Positions 1-4,856 of a stretch of 5,673 bases of DNA are shown piece by piece. The stretch covers positions 1 to 5,673 of the forward strand of contig CAYMKL010000218.1 in the NCBI GenBank assembly GCA_964390805.1, written 5' to 3'. How positions within the stretch are numbered: position 1 is the first letter of the stretch; every line of letters begins with the position of its first letter. The translations under genes and the position numbers were made by a program. The notes under the pieces are model-generated. The model was not told the DNA's origin. It worked only from the letters and a program-made list of their open reading frames with translations, and did no database searches. Source of the stretch: CAYMKL01 sp964390805 (GTDB lineage: Bacteria > Chloroflexota > Anaerolineae > VGOG01).

Positions 1-271
1 TGGGCAACCGCTGGGCCTTGAAGTCGCCGGCCAGGGTGTGGTCGAGGCGACGGGCTGCGGCGGCCGATCTCACCACGTCCAGTTCGATGCCGTAGGTCTC
101 CCCGCCCAGCGTGGCGGCCAGGCGGGCCAGGGCGATCCCCTCGCCAGCACACGGGTCAAGCCAACGAAAATCCCCGCTCTTGGGCGGGGACAGGTGGCCG
201 GTGATCAGGTTGACTACTTTCTCAGGGGTGGGAAAGAAGCCGGCTTTCATTTTGCTCGCTAGACGAGACAT
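1..271 (-). CDS. Class I SAM-dependent methyltransferase, N-terminal part (DUF6094-like)
   Basis: The minus strand from ATG 271 stays open to the window edge and gives 90 residues; the C-terminus lies beyond base 1. It begins MSRLASKMKAGFFPTP, then at residues 38-52 has LDPCAGEGIALARLA, the glycine-rich SAM-binding motif I, and at 60-65 YGIELD, the acidic end of strand beta-2 that contacts the SAM ribose. GDF at 82-84 fits the next conserved acidic position. From family knowledge this pattern matches small mobile-element methyltransferases of the DUF6094 kind; the exact family and whether the target is DNA, RNA or protein cannot be told, since the catalytic motif IV is outside the window. The start is supported by AAAGGAG at 281-287, nine bases upstream. 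A second ATG at 250 lacks a ribosome site. The gene overlaps the end of the preceding gene by 50 bases, the largest credible overlap in the operon apart from the read-through one at 2948-3092. Last gene of the run in this window. Confidence 0.82.
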   Translation of the reverse strand, partial: MSRLASKMKAGFFPTPEKVVNLITGHLSPPKSGDFRWLDPCAGEGIALARLAATLGGETYGIELDVVRSAAAARRLDHTLAGDFKAQRLP

Positions 272-524
272 TCTGATTTACTCCTTTCTTGTTTTGTGAA
301 ATACCTCTCTGGCTGTAAGGGATGCTCTGGTTGATGCGGTCGTGCATCCCTCGTCTGAACTGCCGCATGATCTCCGCGCCCGTACAGGGCCACCAGCAGG
401 TCAGCCCGCGCTTGAACTCATCGTCGGGGTGCGCCTTGGCTATCTTGATTTGCCTGACGTAGGCCCCGAGGGAAACCCACTTGTCTACTCCTGGGATGTA
501 GATGACCCGTTTTACGTTGCTCAT
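222..524 (-). CDS. Small conserved-looking hypothetical protein, 100 aa (gene A)
   Basis: 100 residues starting MSNVKRV. The ATG at 524 shares its bases with the TGA of the upstream gene (ATGA), and AGGAGG at 532-537 lies seven bases upstream, which fixes this start over the longer open frame reaching 722. The most structured part is residues 41-65, with LTCWWPCTGAEIMRQF followed by a basic helix ending HDRIN. The dense aromatic/Cys patch followed by an Arg-rich amphipathic helix suggests a folded, possibly nucleic-acid-contacting unit, but no named family is recognised. The tail after residue 66 is rich in Asn, Gln and Ser and overlaps the methyltransferase start; it may be unstructured. Function unknown. 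Confidence 0.75.
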   Translation of the reverse strand: MSNVKRVIYIPGVDKWVSLGAYVRQIKIAKAHPDDEFKRGLTCWWPCTGAEIMRQFRRGMHDRINQSIPYSQRGISQNKKGVNQNVSSSEQNESRLLSHP

Positions 525-970
525 GGCTGCGCCTCCTGGTCGTATGGGCCTATCACCCGGGCGATGTTTTCGCGGTGTAGGGTGATGCCTCCGTGACGGG
601 CGATGTGTCCGGGCGAGAGATCCGAGTAGCGCCTTCCGTCTTGGGTGAACAAAGCCAATTGGATGCACCTGGGACTGTTCAGTTGGCGCCGTAGAACACG
701 GCAGGTGTGTCCGTAGATACACTCGACGACGACCAGGGTGTTGTCGTGGGACGTATCGTCGCCGTGGATGCAGTGCTGCTTACGCCCGTTGCAAACGCTG
801 CAATGCAGCGCGCCGACGGAACCTGCATACGTGTGGCAGATGTGGTGGTGCTTGTCGCACATGGGGGCACCGCAAGGCAAGCGTCGTGTTGCTGGCGCAT
901 GACAGGGGATGACGGAGCTACACTCGATTATGCCGCCGTGCGTTGGGCTGATGAGATGGGTCTCGCTCAT
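521..970 (-). CDS. Cys/His-rich probable zinc-binding protein, 149 aa (gene B)
   Basis: 149 residues. Residues 17-69 carry a dense series of potential zinc ligands: C17, C23, C33, C38, H41-H43, C45, H46, H56, C57, C60, H66, C67 and H69. The order C-x4-C-x2-H...C-H...HC-x2-C...C-x-H is reminiscent of B-box or related cross-brace zinc folds, although no exact family is assigned. C84, C90 and C102 follow. The C-terminal third (about 108-149) has no cysteine and ends YDQEAQP. The start is ATG 970, overlapping the preceding TGA as ATGA, with AGGAGG at 978-983. Zinc binding is inferred from residue spacing only; a role as a small DNA-, RNA- or protein-binding adaptor is possible. It is not an obvious enzyme. 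Confidence 0.78.
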   Translation of the reverse strand: MSETHLISPTHGGIIECSSVIPCHAPATRRLPCGAPMCDKHHHICHTYAGSVGALHCSVCNGRKQHCIHGDDTSHDNTLVVVECIYGHTCRVLRRQLNSPRCIQLALFTQDGRRYSDLSPGHIARHGGITLHRENIARVIGPYDQEAQP

Positions 971-1344
971 GGTTGTGCCTCCTCAAAGACCTTCGGCAAC
1001 GTCCACGGGTCAATGCCACTGCTGATAAGCTCCGCCATGGCGGTCAGTAGCTTGATAGGTGGATCGTCGAAGCCCGAATCGGTGATGTCGTAGAACGGGT
1101 CTTTGATGGCGGAGCCGTCCGGGCGACGCCAGCAGAGGTTCAGGTTGCAAACGCGCTTGCCTCTCCAAACGTGAGCGGCCCACCAGGGAATCCTGAAGGG
1201 ACTGTTGGGGACGAGCTTGGGCTGCAAGGCGACCCAATACAGGCCGTCAGCCTCGTAGTCGTAGAAGATCTGCGGGCCGTTGTCCGCTTTGCGGAAGGTA
1301 ACGCCGGCGGTGGTGATAGTTCCGAGTTCGGTGATGGCGTTCAT
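967..1344 (-). CDS. Hypothetical protein, 125 aa (gene C)
   Basis: 125 residues, no family recognised. The first half looks like beta strands with many aromatics (IFYDYEADGLYWVALQP at about 26-42, then RIPWWAAHVWRGKRVCNLNLCWRR at roughly 51-74, containing two Cys four residues apart). The C-terminal part, with PPIKLLTAMAEL and SGIDPWTLPKVF, is predicted helical by composition. It ends FEEAQP because those codons carry the ribosome site of the next gene. ATG 1344 overlaps the preceding stop as ATGA, with AGGAGG at 1352-1357. No signal peptide or membrane segment is visible, so it is probably cytoplasmic. Confidence 0.75.
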   Translation of the reverse strand: MNAITELGTITTAGVTFRKADNGPQIFYDYEADGLYWVALQPKLVPNSPFRIPWWAAHVWRGKRVCNLNLCWRRPDGSAIKDPFYDITDSGFDDPPIKLLTAMAELISSGIDPWTLPKVFEEAQP

Positions 1345-1595
1345 GCTTCTTCCTCCTCAACTTGGTCTACGTAGATGCTGAAGCCAAAGCTACAGTTGCA
1401 GGTAGCGCGGCCGGTAACGGCCAATATCTGTGTGGCCTCATCGTCGGTGTTGGCATAGCGGGTCACGCTGAATCTGTAGGTGAAGTGGCGTAGGTATCCC
1501 TCGCCCTTGGATTGCGCGTCAAAGTGCTTGCGCTCCTGCTGGCAGATCGCGTGACGGATGGTTCTGTCTGTTATCAAGTCATTGCCGATGTTCAT
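1341..1595 (-). CDS. Hypothetical small protein, 84 aa (gene D)
   Basis: 84 residues, MNIGNDLITDRTIRHAI then a Lys/Arg/His-rich stretch and a beta-rich second half with ATCNCSFGF near residues 64-72. It ends in an acidic tail VEEEEA, which is encoded by the GAGGAGG ribosome site of gene C. AAGGAGG in the 20-base gap upstream (about 1602-1608) supports ATG 1595. Unlike its neighbours it does not overlap the upstream stop (TAA at 1616-1618), yet the same AAGGAGGC...CCATGA start module is present. Function unknown. Confidence 0.72.
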   Translation of the reverse strand: MNIGNDLITDRTIRHAICQQERKHFDAQSKGEGYLRHFTYRFSVTRYANTDDEATQILAVTGRATCNCSFGFSIYVDQVEEEEA

Positions 1596-1615
1596 GGCGT
1601 AGCCTCCTTAATGGT

Positions 1616-1849
1616 TTAACGACAGTCGCGGATAGCACGGACGGTGACGGTGATAGTGACGTAAGCGTCGTCGTCGAGGCCCTCGTAGTCGTTGAACGGG
1701 TTAGATGCGTAGTTGAAGTAGACGGCTGTGTCGAGTAGGGCTGGCGTGGCCCTGAACAAGGCGCGATCTTTTTCGAGAGCGAAGGCGGCGATGCGTTCGC
1801 CTTCTGGCCCAAAGGCCATGAAGTTGCCTTGAGTCTGGATTGCTTTCAT
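1616..1849 (-). CDS. Hypothetical small protein, 77 aa (gene E)
   Basis: 77 residues. Residues 29-42 read RALFRATPALLDTA, which resembles the 'LIAAAPxLLxAL' motif of many small phage and mobile-element proteins and the motif in its upstream neighbour. Residues 44-77 look like beta strands (YFNYAS, then AYVTITVTVRAI). ATG 1849 overlaps the TGA of the gene before it as ATGA, with AGGAGG at 1857-1862. An open frame shifted by one (ending at 1579) is a shadow. A structural or regulatory role can only be guessed. Confidence 0.72.
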   Translation of the reverse strand: MKAIQTQGNFMAFGPEGERIAAFALEKDRALFRATPALLDTAVYFNYASNPFNDYEGLDDDAYVTITVTVRAIRDCR

Positions 1850-2151
1850 GGTTTTGCCTCCTCAATGGCGGTGCGGGCGATGGCGATGACGAGAGCGGTC
1901 AGTTGGCGATGGTCGGTTGCTTGGTCTGGCTCGGTGGTTGCGATTGCTTCGAGAGCGTCGAAAAGCCTGGGCGCAGCCTTGACCAGCGCCAAGTTAGCCA
2001 TGCCCTTGGGGTCTGGTTCTGAACCGTATGGGCGAACCATCTTGTGGGTATGGACTTTGGCGACAACGTTGCCATCGTCGTCGAGAACGTCAGTCCATAG
2101 AAAGCCTTGCAGCAGACCTTCGCGCCATTTTCTCTCTGTGTCGTTGCTCAC
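1846..2151 (-). CDS. Small phage-type protein with AAPxLxxAL motif, 101 aa, GTG start (gene F)
   Basis: 101 residues when started at GTG 2151 (MSNDTERKW...). AGGAGG at 2161-2166 lies nine bases upstream of that GTG and inside the last codons of the preceding gene, whose TAA is at 2153-2155. The open frame could extend to an ATG at 2208, but that has no ribosome site and would add an Arg-rich stretch in the coding region of the previous gene. Residues 52-70 carry ANLALVKAAPRLFDALEAI, close to the ANARLIAAAPELLEALE motif common in hypothetical proteins of phages and integrated elements; the helix after it is also typical. The family's function is not known. It ends AIEEAKP, encoded by the next ribosome site. 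Confidence 0.78.
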   Translation of the reverse strand: MSNDTERKWREGLLQGFLWTDVLDDDGNVVAKVHTHKMVRPYGSEPDPKGMANLALVKAAPRLFDALEAIATTEPDQATDHRQLTALVIAIARTAIEEAKP

Positions 2152-2152
2152 G

Positions 2153-2521
2153 TTAGGTTGCCTCCTTCGGGATAGTTTGTGCTTCCTGTGAGTAGCCACT
2201 CTGAACAATAGTGAAGTCAGCTACGTTGTCGTACGGAACGCCGTGCCAGGAACACCATTCAGCAATCTCGTCTTCGGCATCTTCATCTTTGCGAGCGTGA
2301 ATGAGGACCTCCCTGCCGCCCGAGAAGAAGACCCGAATGGCGACCCAGTTCTCCTCGTCCTCGTTTGCGTCGGAAAGACGGAGAACCTGGGACTTCGGAG
2401 ACGACTGCCCCCACGTGAAGGCCGTCATACAAGCGTAGCACATGTTGACGCTGCGGTCTCCGGACGTGGTGGTGTGAGTTGCCTCGGTGGCGCCGTCGTT
2501 GCAGAAATCACAGAGTGTCAT
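2153..2521 (-). CDS. Zinc-ribbon-like hypothetical protein, 122 aa (gene G)
   Basis: 122 residues from ATG 2521. An N-terminal C4-x2-C7...C28-x2-C31 arrangement with 20 residues between the knuckles is the classic spacing of a small zinc ribbon; H16 lies between them. Residues 45 onward alternate acidic helix and beta strand (WVAIRVFFSGGREVLIHA, then DEDAEDEIAEWCSWHGVP). The C-terminus SQEAQTIPKEAT contains two copies of the operon's tail motif. The start overlaps the previous gene by 14 bases and has GGGGGT or AAGGGGG (about 2529-2536) rather than AGGAGG. An upstream in-frame ATG at 2614 lies deep in the previous gene and is rejected. A nucleic-acid or protein-binding zinc protein is likely, but no specific role can be given. 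Confidence 0.76.
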   Translation of the reverse strand: MTLCDFCNDGATEATHTTTSGDRSVNMCYACMTAFTWGQSSPKSQVLRLSDANEDEENWVAIRVFFSGGREVLIHARKDEDAEDEIAEWCSWHGVPYDNVADFTIVQSGYSQEAQTIPKEAT

Positions 2522-3092
2522 GGTTAGCACCCCCTTCCATCGTGATTTGCTCCAGAACCCCTGCCCAGCGTTCGGTGTTAGCTCTGATCCTCCAGCAGTA
2601 CGTCCCCTCGGCATTACAGGGGACGATCAAGTCTCCGTACCTGCCCAGCTTCCACAAGCGGGGAGCCCACTCCCGGAAGGCCGGCAGGGCCAGCGCGTTG
2701 TTCCACTGGATCCAGAAGGCCTCCAGGGGCGGGTCTGGGGTGGCGCTGAGGACGTAGCAGTCCTGGTTGGGCAGGTTGTGCATCGTGGCCTGGGTGTGCA
2801 AGAGCACCAGGTGCAGCCAGTCGCTCTCCGGCAAGCGAACGCGGAGGGTGTGATACTTCGCTCCCTCCACTTTGGGTCGCTTGGCCAGGTACTGCTCGTA
2901 GGCGACCTTGAGGGTAATGTTCTCCTGAAACGCCGCCCAGATGCCGGTTACGGCAGTGACGCGGCCGATGAGTGAAGCGTAGACCGTTCCCTCGCGGTCG
3001 CCTGCCCAGCCGGTGCAGAACCCCTGCAGCCCTTGGTACTGGATGGGCCGCAGGCAGTGGTTGATTGCGACTCCGAGAAGCTCAGCGGGCAT
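2508..3092 (-). CDS. Hypothetical protein, 194 aa (gene H)
   Basis: 194 residues, the largest complete product of the operon; no family recognised. It is rich in Trp, Tyr and Leu and looks like a compact alpha/beta protein: LRVRLPESDWLHLVLLHTQ near 83-101, DCYVLSATPDPPLEAFWIQW near 110-129, and LWKLGRYGDLIVP near 144-157. No signal peptide, membrane helix or obvious catalytic motif is seen. ATG 3092 has GAAAGGAGG with AGGAGG at 3101-3106, eight bases upstream, so translation can start independently. The preceding ORF runs 145 bases into this gene in another frame, which looks like loss of that ORF's normal stop rather than a true shared coding segment. Confidence 0.74.
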   Translation of the reverse strand: MPAELLGVAINHCLRPIQYQGLQGFCTGWAGDREGTVYASLIGRVTAVTGIWAAFQENITLKVAYEQYLAKRPKVEGAKYHTLRVRLPESDWLHLVLLHTQATMHNLPNQDCYVLSATPDPPLEAFWIQWNNALALPAFREWAPRLWKLGRYGDLIVPCNAEGTYCWRIRANTERWAGVLEQITMEGGANHDTL

Positions 3093-3322
3093 GGTGATAG
3101 CCTCCTTTCTTCGAGATTTGGCTGTGCCTCCTTGGCCAGCGCATCATAGAATGCTTCTGTGAACTCTGGTGTGGACGGCAGTATGGAGCCGTGGCCTTCG
3201 CCGCCGTACTCTGCCGGCCACCCCGCCTGCTTTAATGCTTCGACCACCTGCCTGGCGCGAGACGGAGTGCACTTTGAGCAAATGGCGTTGGTCTTTACTA
3301 CTATCTTGCTGACGGACTTCAT
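2948..3322 (-). CDS. Small hypothetical protein with read-through tail, 124 aa (gene I)
   Basis: The open frame encodes 124 residues, but only the first 68 look native. That part starts MKSVSKIVVKTNAICSKC (C15-x2-C18) and contains an amphipathic helix at 21-34 (RARQVVEALKQAGW) and a Gly-rich turn at 40-46. At residues 64-68 it reaches KEAQP, the tail after which other genes of this operon stop with the ATGA overlap. Here the codon after P68 is AAT, not a stop, so the frame continues 56 more residues as a Ser/Arg-rich, low-complexity tail in the coding region of the next gene. It overlaps the previous gene by four bases (ATGA at 3319-3322), with a weaker AGAGGTG ribosome site. A helical, DNA- or RNA-binding role is conceivable; not assignable. 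Confidence 0.62.
   Translation of the reverse strand: MKSVSKIVVKTNAICSKCTPSRARQVVEALKQAGWPAEYGGEGHGSILPSTPEFTEAFYDALAKEAQPNLEERRLSPCPLSFSESQSTTACGPSSTKGCRGSAPAGQATARERSTLHSSAASLP
3127..3132 (-). promoter_or_regulatory. Orphan ribosome site with no start codon
   Basis: AGGAGG in the codons for KEAQP of gene I, at the same place and in the same local sequence (AAGGAGGCACAGCCA) as the functional sites at other gene boundaries. Seven bases later, where ATG is found elsewhere, stands AAA. Gene H instead uses its own AGGAGG at 3101-3106. This looks like the relic of a former coupled start. Confidence 0.65.
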
Positions 3323-3828
3323 GGCTGCACCTCTTTGTCACATCTTCGTGGCTTGTGAAACCGCGCTATGAGCTTGTCCATGGTGACGGTCCAGCCTGGA
3401 AGTGGTTCGTCGCGTAGATAAAGAGTTGCTCCGACCCACATCCGCAAGTCGATGATTGACCTGGGCGGCCAAGCCAGAGCCTTGATGCGTGTGGCTGTGT
3501 CGGTTTTGAGGAAGTGGAAGAAGCGAAGGGAAGCCTGGTGAATGTCCTCGATCTTGTCGTAGTGAAAACAGGCCGCGTCAGTCTTAAACGTGATGGACGG
3601 CTCGTTCCAGCGGGGCGGATCGCAGCGGATGTTGATGCAATAGAATGGGCAGGCCCCGCCGATGTAGAACGAACCGTAGAAGGCGCGGTCGAAGAACAGG
3701 TTCTGGGTGTAGGTCAACAGTTTGACCCCTTTGTAGTCGAGGCTGGAGAGCCCGCGTGGGTTCATGGTGAGGAACGGGCAGGCCCTGGCGAAGATCTCCC
3801 ACTGTTGCATTTTCTCTTGTACGTTCAT
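3319..3828 (-). CDS. Hypothetical protein with repeated ACPF motif, 169 aa (gene J)
   Basis: 169 residues, no family recognised. ACPFL at 16-20 and ACPFY at 59-63 form a repeated motif, and C64 and C69 follow, so a metal site or disulfide is possible. The centre is aromatic-rich (NLFFDRAFYGSFYIGG at 43-58). The C-terminal half, from about residue 91 (KIEDIHQASLRFFHFLK), is helical and basic. It ends CDKEVQP, whose codons hold the ribosome site for the next gene. ATG 3828 has AAGGAGA at 3836-3842, seven bases away, and lies 33 bases after the upstream stop. The second codon begins with A as in all its neighbours. Cytoplasmic by absence of hydrophobic segments. Confidence 0.74.
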   Translation of the reverse strand: MNVQEKMQQWEIFARACPFLTMNPRGLSSLDYKGVKLLTYTQNLFFDRAFYGSFYIGGACPFYCINIRCDPPRWNEPSITFKTDAACFHYDKIEDIHQASLRFFHFLKTDTATRIKALAWPPRSIIDLRMWVGATLYLRDEPLPGWTVTMDKLIARFHKPRRCDKEVQP

Positions 3829-3861
3829 GCCTATCTCTCCTTTGCTTTGATTTTGTCGGTG

Positions 3862-4248
3862 CTACTTCATGTGCTTCCAGTAATACGCCAGATACTCTTC
3901 GGCTTTGGCGACTTGAGCGCGGGCGTTGATCATCATCTGGGAGTTGGCGCCTCCTGGATCTCCCCAGCGGGGGAACCAGTGTGTGAGGGCGTCCACGGTC
4001 TGCTTGAGTTGCTCTAGCAGGTCAGCGATGAGATCGGCCTGCTCGTCGAACTCCAGATCTACCTCCGAGACCAGGGTGTCGTAGTCGCGCACCGAGGCTA
4101 CGAGCGCCCGCTCGTAGCCGGAGCACCGCTCTAGCTCGTCGAGGATCGCCTGGGCTTCTTCAGCCGACAGGCTGGCTATGCCGCCATTGTCGGCGATGAG
4201 TTGGAGCTCAGCGATGGTGTTCTCAAGGGTTTCGTTGGGTTCGTTCAT
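3862..4248 (-). CDS. Acidic helical / coiled-coil-like protein, 128 aa (gene K)
   Basis: 128 residues, strongly acidic and almost wholly helix-compatible. Residues 4-47 (NETLENTIAELQLIADNG, then SLSAEEAQAILDELE) and 57-90 (TLVSEVDLEFDEQADLIADLLEQL) show heptad-like spacing of Leu/Ile/Val, so a helical bundle or coiled-coil dimer is plausible. A Trp/Pro-rich break (HWFPRWGDPGG, about 89-99) precedes a final helix ending AYYWKHMK. Small acidic helical proteins next to DNA-binding genes are sometimes DNA mimics or partners of a regulator, but this is inference only. AGGAGG at 4259-4264 is ten bases upstream; the gap to the preceding gene is 32 bases. Confidence 0.75.
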   Translation of the reverse strand: MNEPNETLENTIAELQLIADNGGIASLSAEEAQAILDELERCSGYERALVASVRDYDTLVSEVDLEFDEQADLIADLLEQLKQTVDALTHWFPRWGDPGGANSQMMINARAQVAKAEEYLAYYWKHMK

Positions 4249-4280
4249 GGTAGTTTCGCCTCCTGGTTTTGCTATTTGTC

Positions 4281-4664
4281 TTACCTCTGACCCTTCCTGC
4301 GAAAGCAGGTCTGAATCTCGTCAGGCTCGCTGCCCCACTTCGCCATGGGCTGCAAGTACAGGGCCAGCCAGGAGAAGAGCCGCCGGGTGCCATCTGGTTC
4401 GACCTTGGCGGCGTGGTTGCCGTTGGGGAGAGTGATCCACCTCAACTGGGAGTGGAACACCCCCTTGTCCCGCAAGCGACGAAGCACCTTGTATGCCTTG
4501 TTGAAAGACCAGCCGAAGCGCTCCGCCACCAGCCTGGTGCGCAACGGTTTCGGGTGCACCCCGCGGGCCAGGGCGATGACGTCGAGTTGCTGGCGTGAGA
4601 AGCGGAGACGAGGGTAGGTGTCCTCGTCGAAGGGTCGAGTGATTCTGATTTTGGTCTCGCTCAT
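4281..4664 (-). CDS. Winged helix-turn-helix DNA-binding protein, 127 aa
   Basis: First gene of the leftward operon. Residues 24-35 (RQQLDVIALARG) form helix 1. LRTRLVAERFGWSFNKAYKVLRRLRDKGVF at 41-70 has the helix-turn-helix pattern, with recognition helix at about 53-66 and the 'LRDKGVF' turn typical of MarR/IclR-type winged helices. HSQLRWITLPNGNHAAKVEP at 71-90 fits the wing. A further helix (LFSWLALYLQP) may mediate dimerisation. ATG 4664 is chosen because AAGGAAGC (about 4671-4678) lies upstream; an in-frame ATG at 4685 would reach into the inverted repeat. Its position next to a palindromic site makes autoregulation or control of the divergent tnsA possible, but this is inference. Confidence 0.78.
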   Translation of the reverse strand: MSETKIRITRPFDEDTYPRLRFSRQQLDVIALARGVHPKPLRTRLVAERFGWSFNKAYKVLRRLRDKGVFHSQLRWITLPNGNHAAKVEPDGTRRLFSWLALYLQPMAKWGSEPDEIQTCFRRKGQR

Positions 4665-4688
4665 TCTTCCTTGCTTCCTTTCCACCTT

Positions 4689-4711
4689 CTACTCCAAGGT
4701 TGCGTTGGACG
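4689..4711 (-). repeat. TnsB-type site copy L1 (leftward)
   Basis: Reading the minus strand gives CGTCCAACGCAACCTTGG followed by AGTAG, with 19 of 23 bases equal to copy R1. It is the only copy pointing left. No convincing further left-facing copies were found inside the neighbouring gene, which is unusual if this is a full Tn7-like left end, since such ends usually hold several sites. Confidence 0.7.
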
Positions 4712-4716
4712 TGACA

Positions 4717-4722
4717 GCTAGC
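4717..4722. other. 6-bp spacer GCTAGC between facing TGTCA ends
   Basis: If each transposon end starts 5'-TGTCACG, the two ends are separated by GCTAGC, itself a palindrome. Tn7 duplicates 5 bp at its target, so a 6-bp gap is close to but not equal to a single shared target duplication. It could be one duplication plus a base, a different duplication length, or a symmetric operator centre unrelated to insertion. Confidence 0.45.
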
Positions 4723-4727
4723 TGTCA

Positions 4728-4750
4728 CGTCCAACGTAACTCTGGAATAG
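4728..4750 (+). repeat. TnsB-type site copy R1 (terminal)
   Basis: CGTCCAACGTAACTCTGG followed by AATAG, beginning five bases inside the presumed TGTCA terminus. It matches copy R2 at 20 of 23 positions. The terminal position is typical of the outermost TnsB site of a Tn7-like end. Confidence 0.75.
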
Positions 4751-4795
4751 AATAGCGTCTGAAGGCCTCAAAAAGGTCGAAGAGTCGGTTTTGGG

Positions 4796-4824
4796 TTGCA
4801 CGAAAAGCCCATCTTGGATATACT
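4796..4824 (+). promoter_or_regulatory. Candidate sigma-70-type promoter of tnsA
   Basis: TTGCAC at 4796-4801 (3 of 6 to TTGACA) and TATACT at 4819-4824 (5 of 6 to TATAAT) are separated by exactly 17 bases. The expected start site, about 4831, falls inside repeat copy R2, and R3 lies in the leader, so TnsB bound there would block transcription. This matches the known autoregulation of the Tn7 operon by TnsB, but here it is inferred. TAGAAT at 4748-4753 is a weaker alternative -10 without a good -35. Confidence 0.5.
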
Positions 4825-4825
4825 T

Positions 4826-4848
4826 CGTCCAGCGTAACTCTGGAATGC
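4826..4848 (+). repeat. TnsB-type site copy R2
   Basis: CGTCCAGCGTAACTCTGGAA, then TGC. It lies 98 bases inside R1 in the same orientation and immediately follows the candidate -10 box, so it covers the predicted transcription start. Confidence 0.75.
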
Positions 4849-4856
4849 GGACTTTT

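Larger units (their letters stand above)
4687..4752. repeat. 66-bp inverted repeat with perfect 34-bp core
   Basis: Centred between 4719 and 4720. Bases 4703-4736 form a perfect palindrome with 17-bp arms. Symmetry continues outward to 33 bp per arm with only four mismatched pairs. Each arm reads from the centre GC TGTCACGTCCAACG(T/C)AAC, then a TGGA(A/G)TAGAA block. Because each arm includes a full copy of the repeat also found twice more beside tnsA, it is better read as two facing TnsB-type sites than as a transcription terminator: it lies upstream of both divergent genes and has no T-run. Confidence 0.9.

Noticed and set aside
1829..2191. 120-aa plus-strand ORF
   Set aside because: Antisense to gene F, which has a coupled start, a ribosome site and a recognisable motif.
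2152..2208. Upstream ATG start for gene F
   Set aside because: No ribosome site; it would overlap gene G's end. The GTG at 2151 with AGGAGG nine bases upstream fits the operon pattern better.
521..2208. Recurring ...GCCTCCT... / CAT sequences as a CRISPR or direct-repeat array
   Set aside because: Spacing is irregular and always coincides with gene starts; they are ribosome sites plus start codons of the minus-strand genes.
2487..2975. 162-aa plus-strand ORF
   Set aside because: Antisense to genes G and H with no ribosome site; low-complexity composition typical of shadows.
3514..4017. 167-aa plus-strand ORF
   Set aside because: It lies antisense to genes J and K, crosses their intergenic gap, has no ribosome site, and is Val/Gly-rich as expected for a shadow frame.
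4570..4600. Possible second left-facing TnsB site (GAGTTGCTGGCG)
   Set aside because: It needs gaps to align to the repeat consensus and lies within a well-supported coding region; similarity is at chance level by eye.
4687..4752. Inverted repeat as a bidirectional transcription terminator
   Set aside because: It sits upstream of both divergent genes, lacks T-runs, and its arms are copies of the repeats near tnsA.
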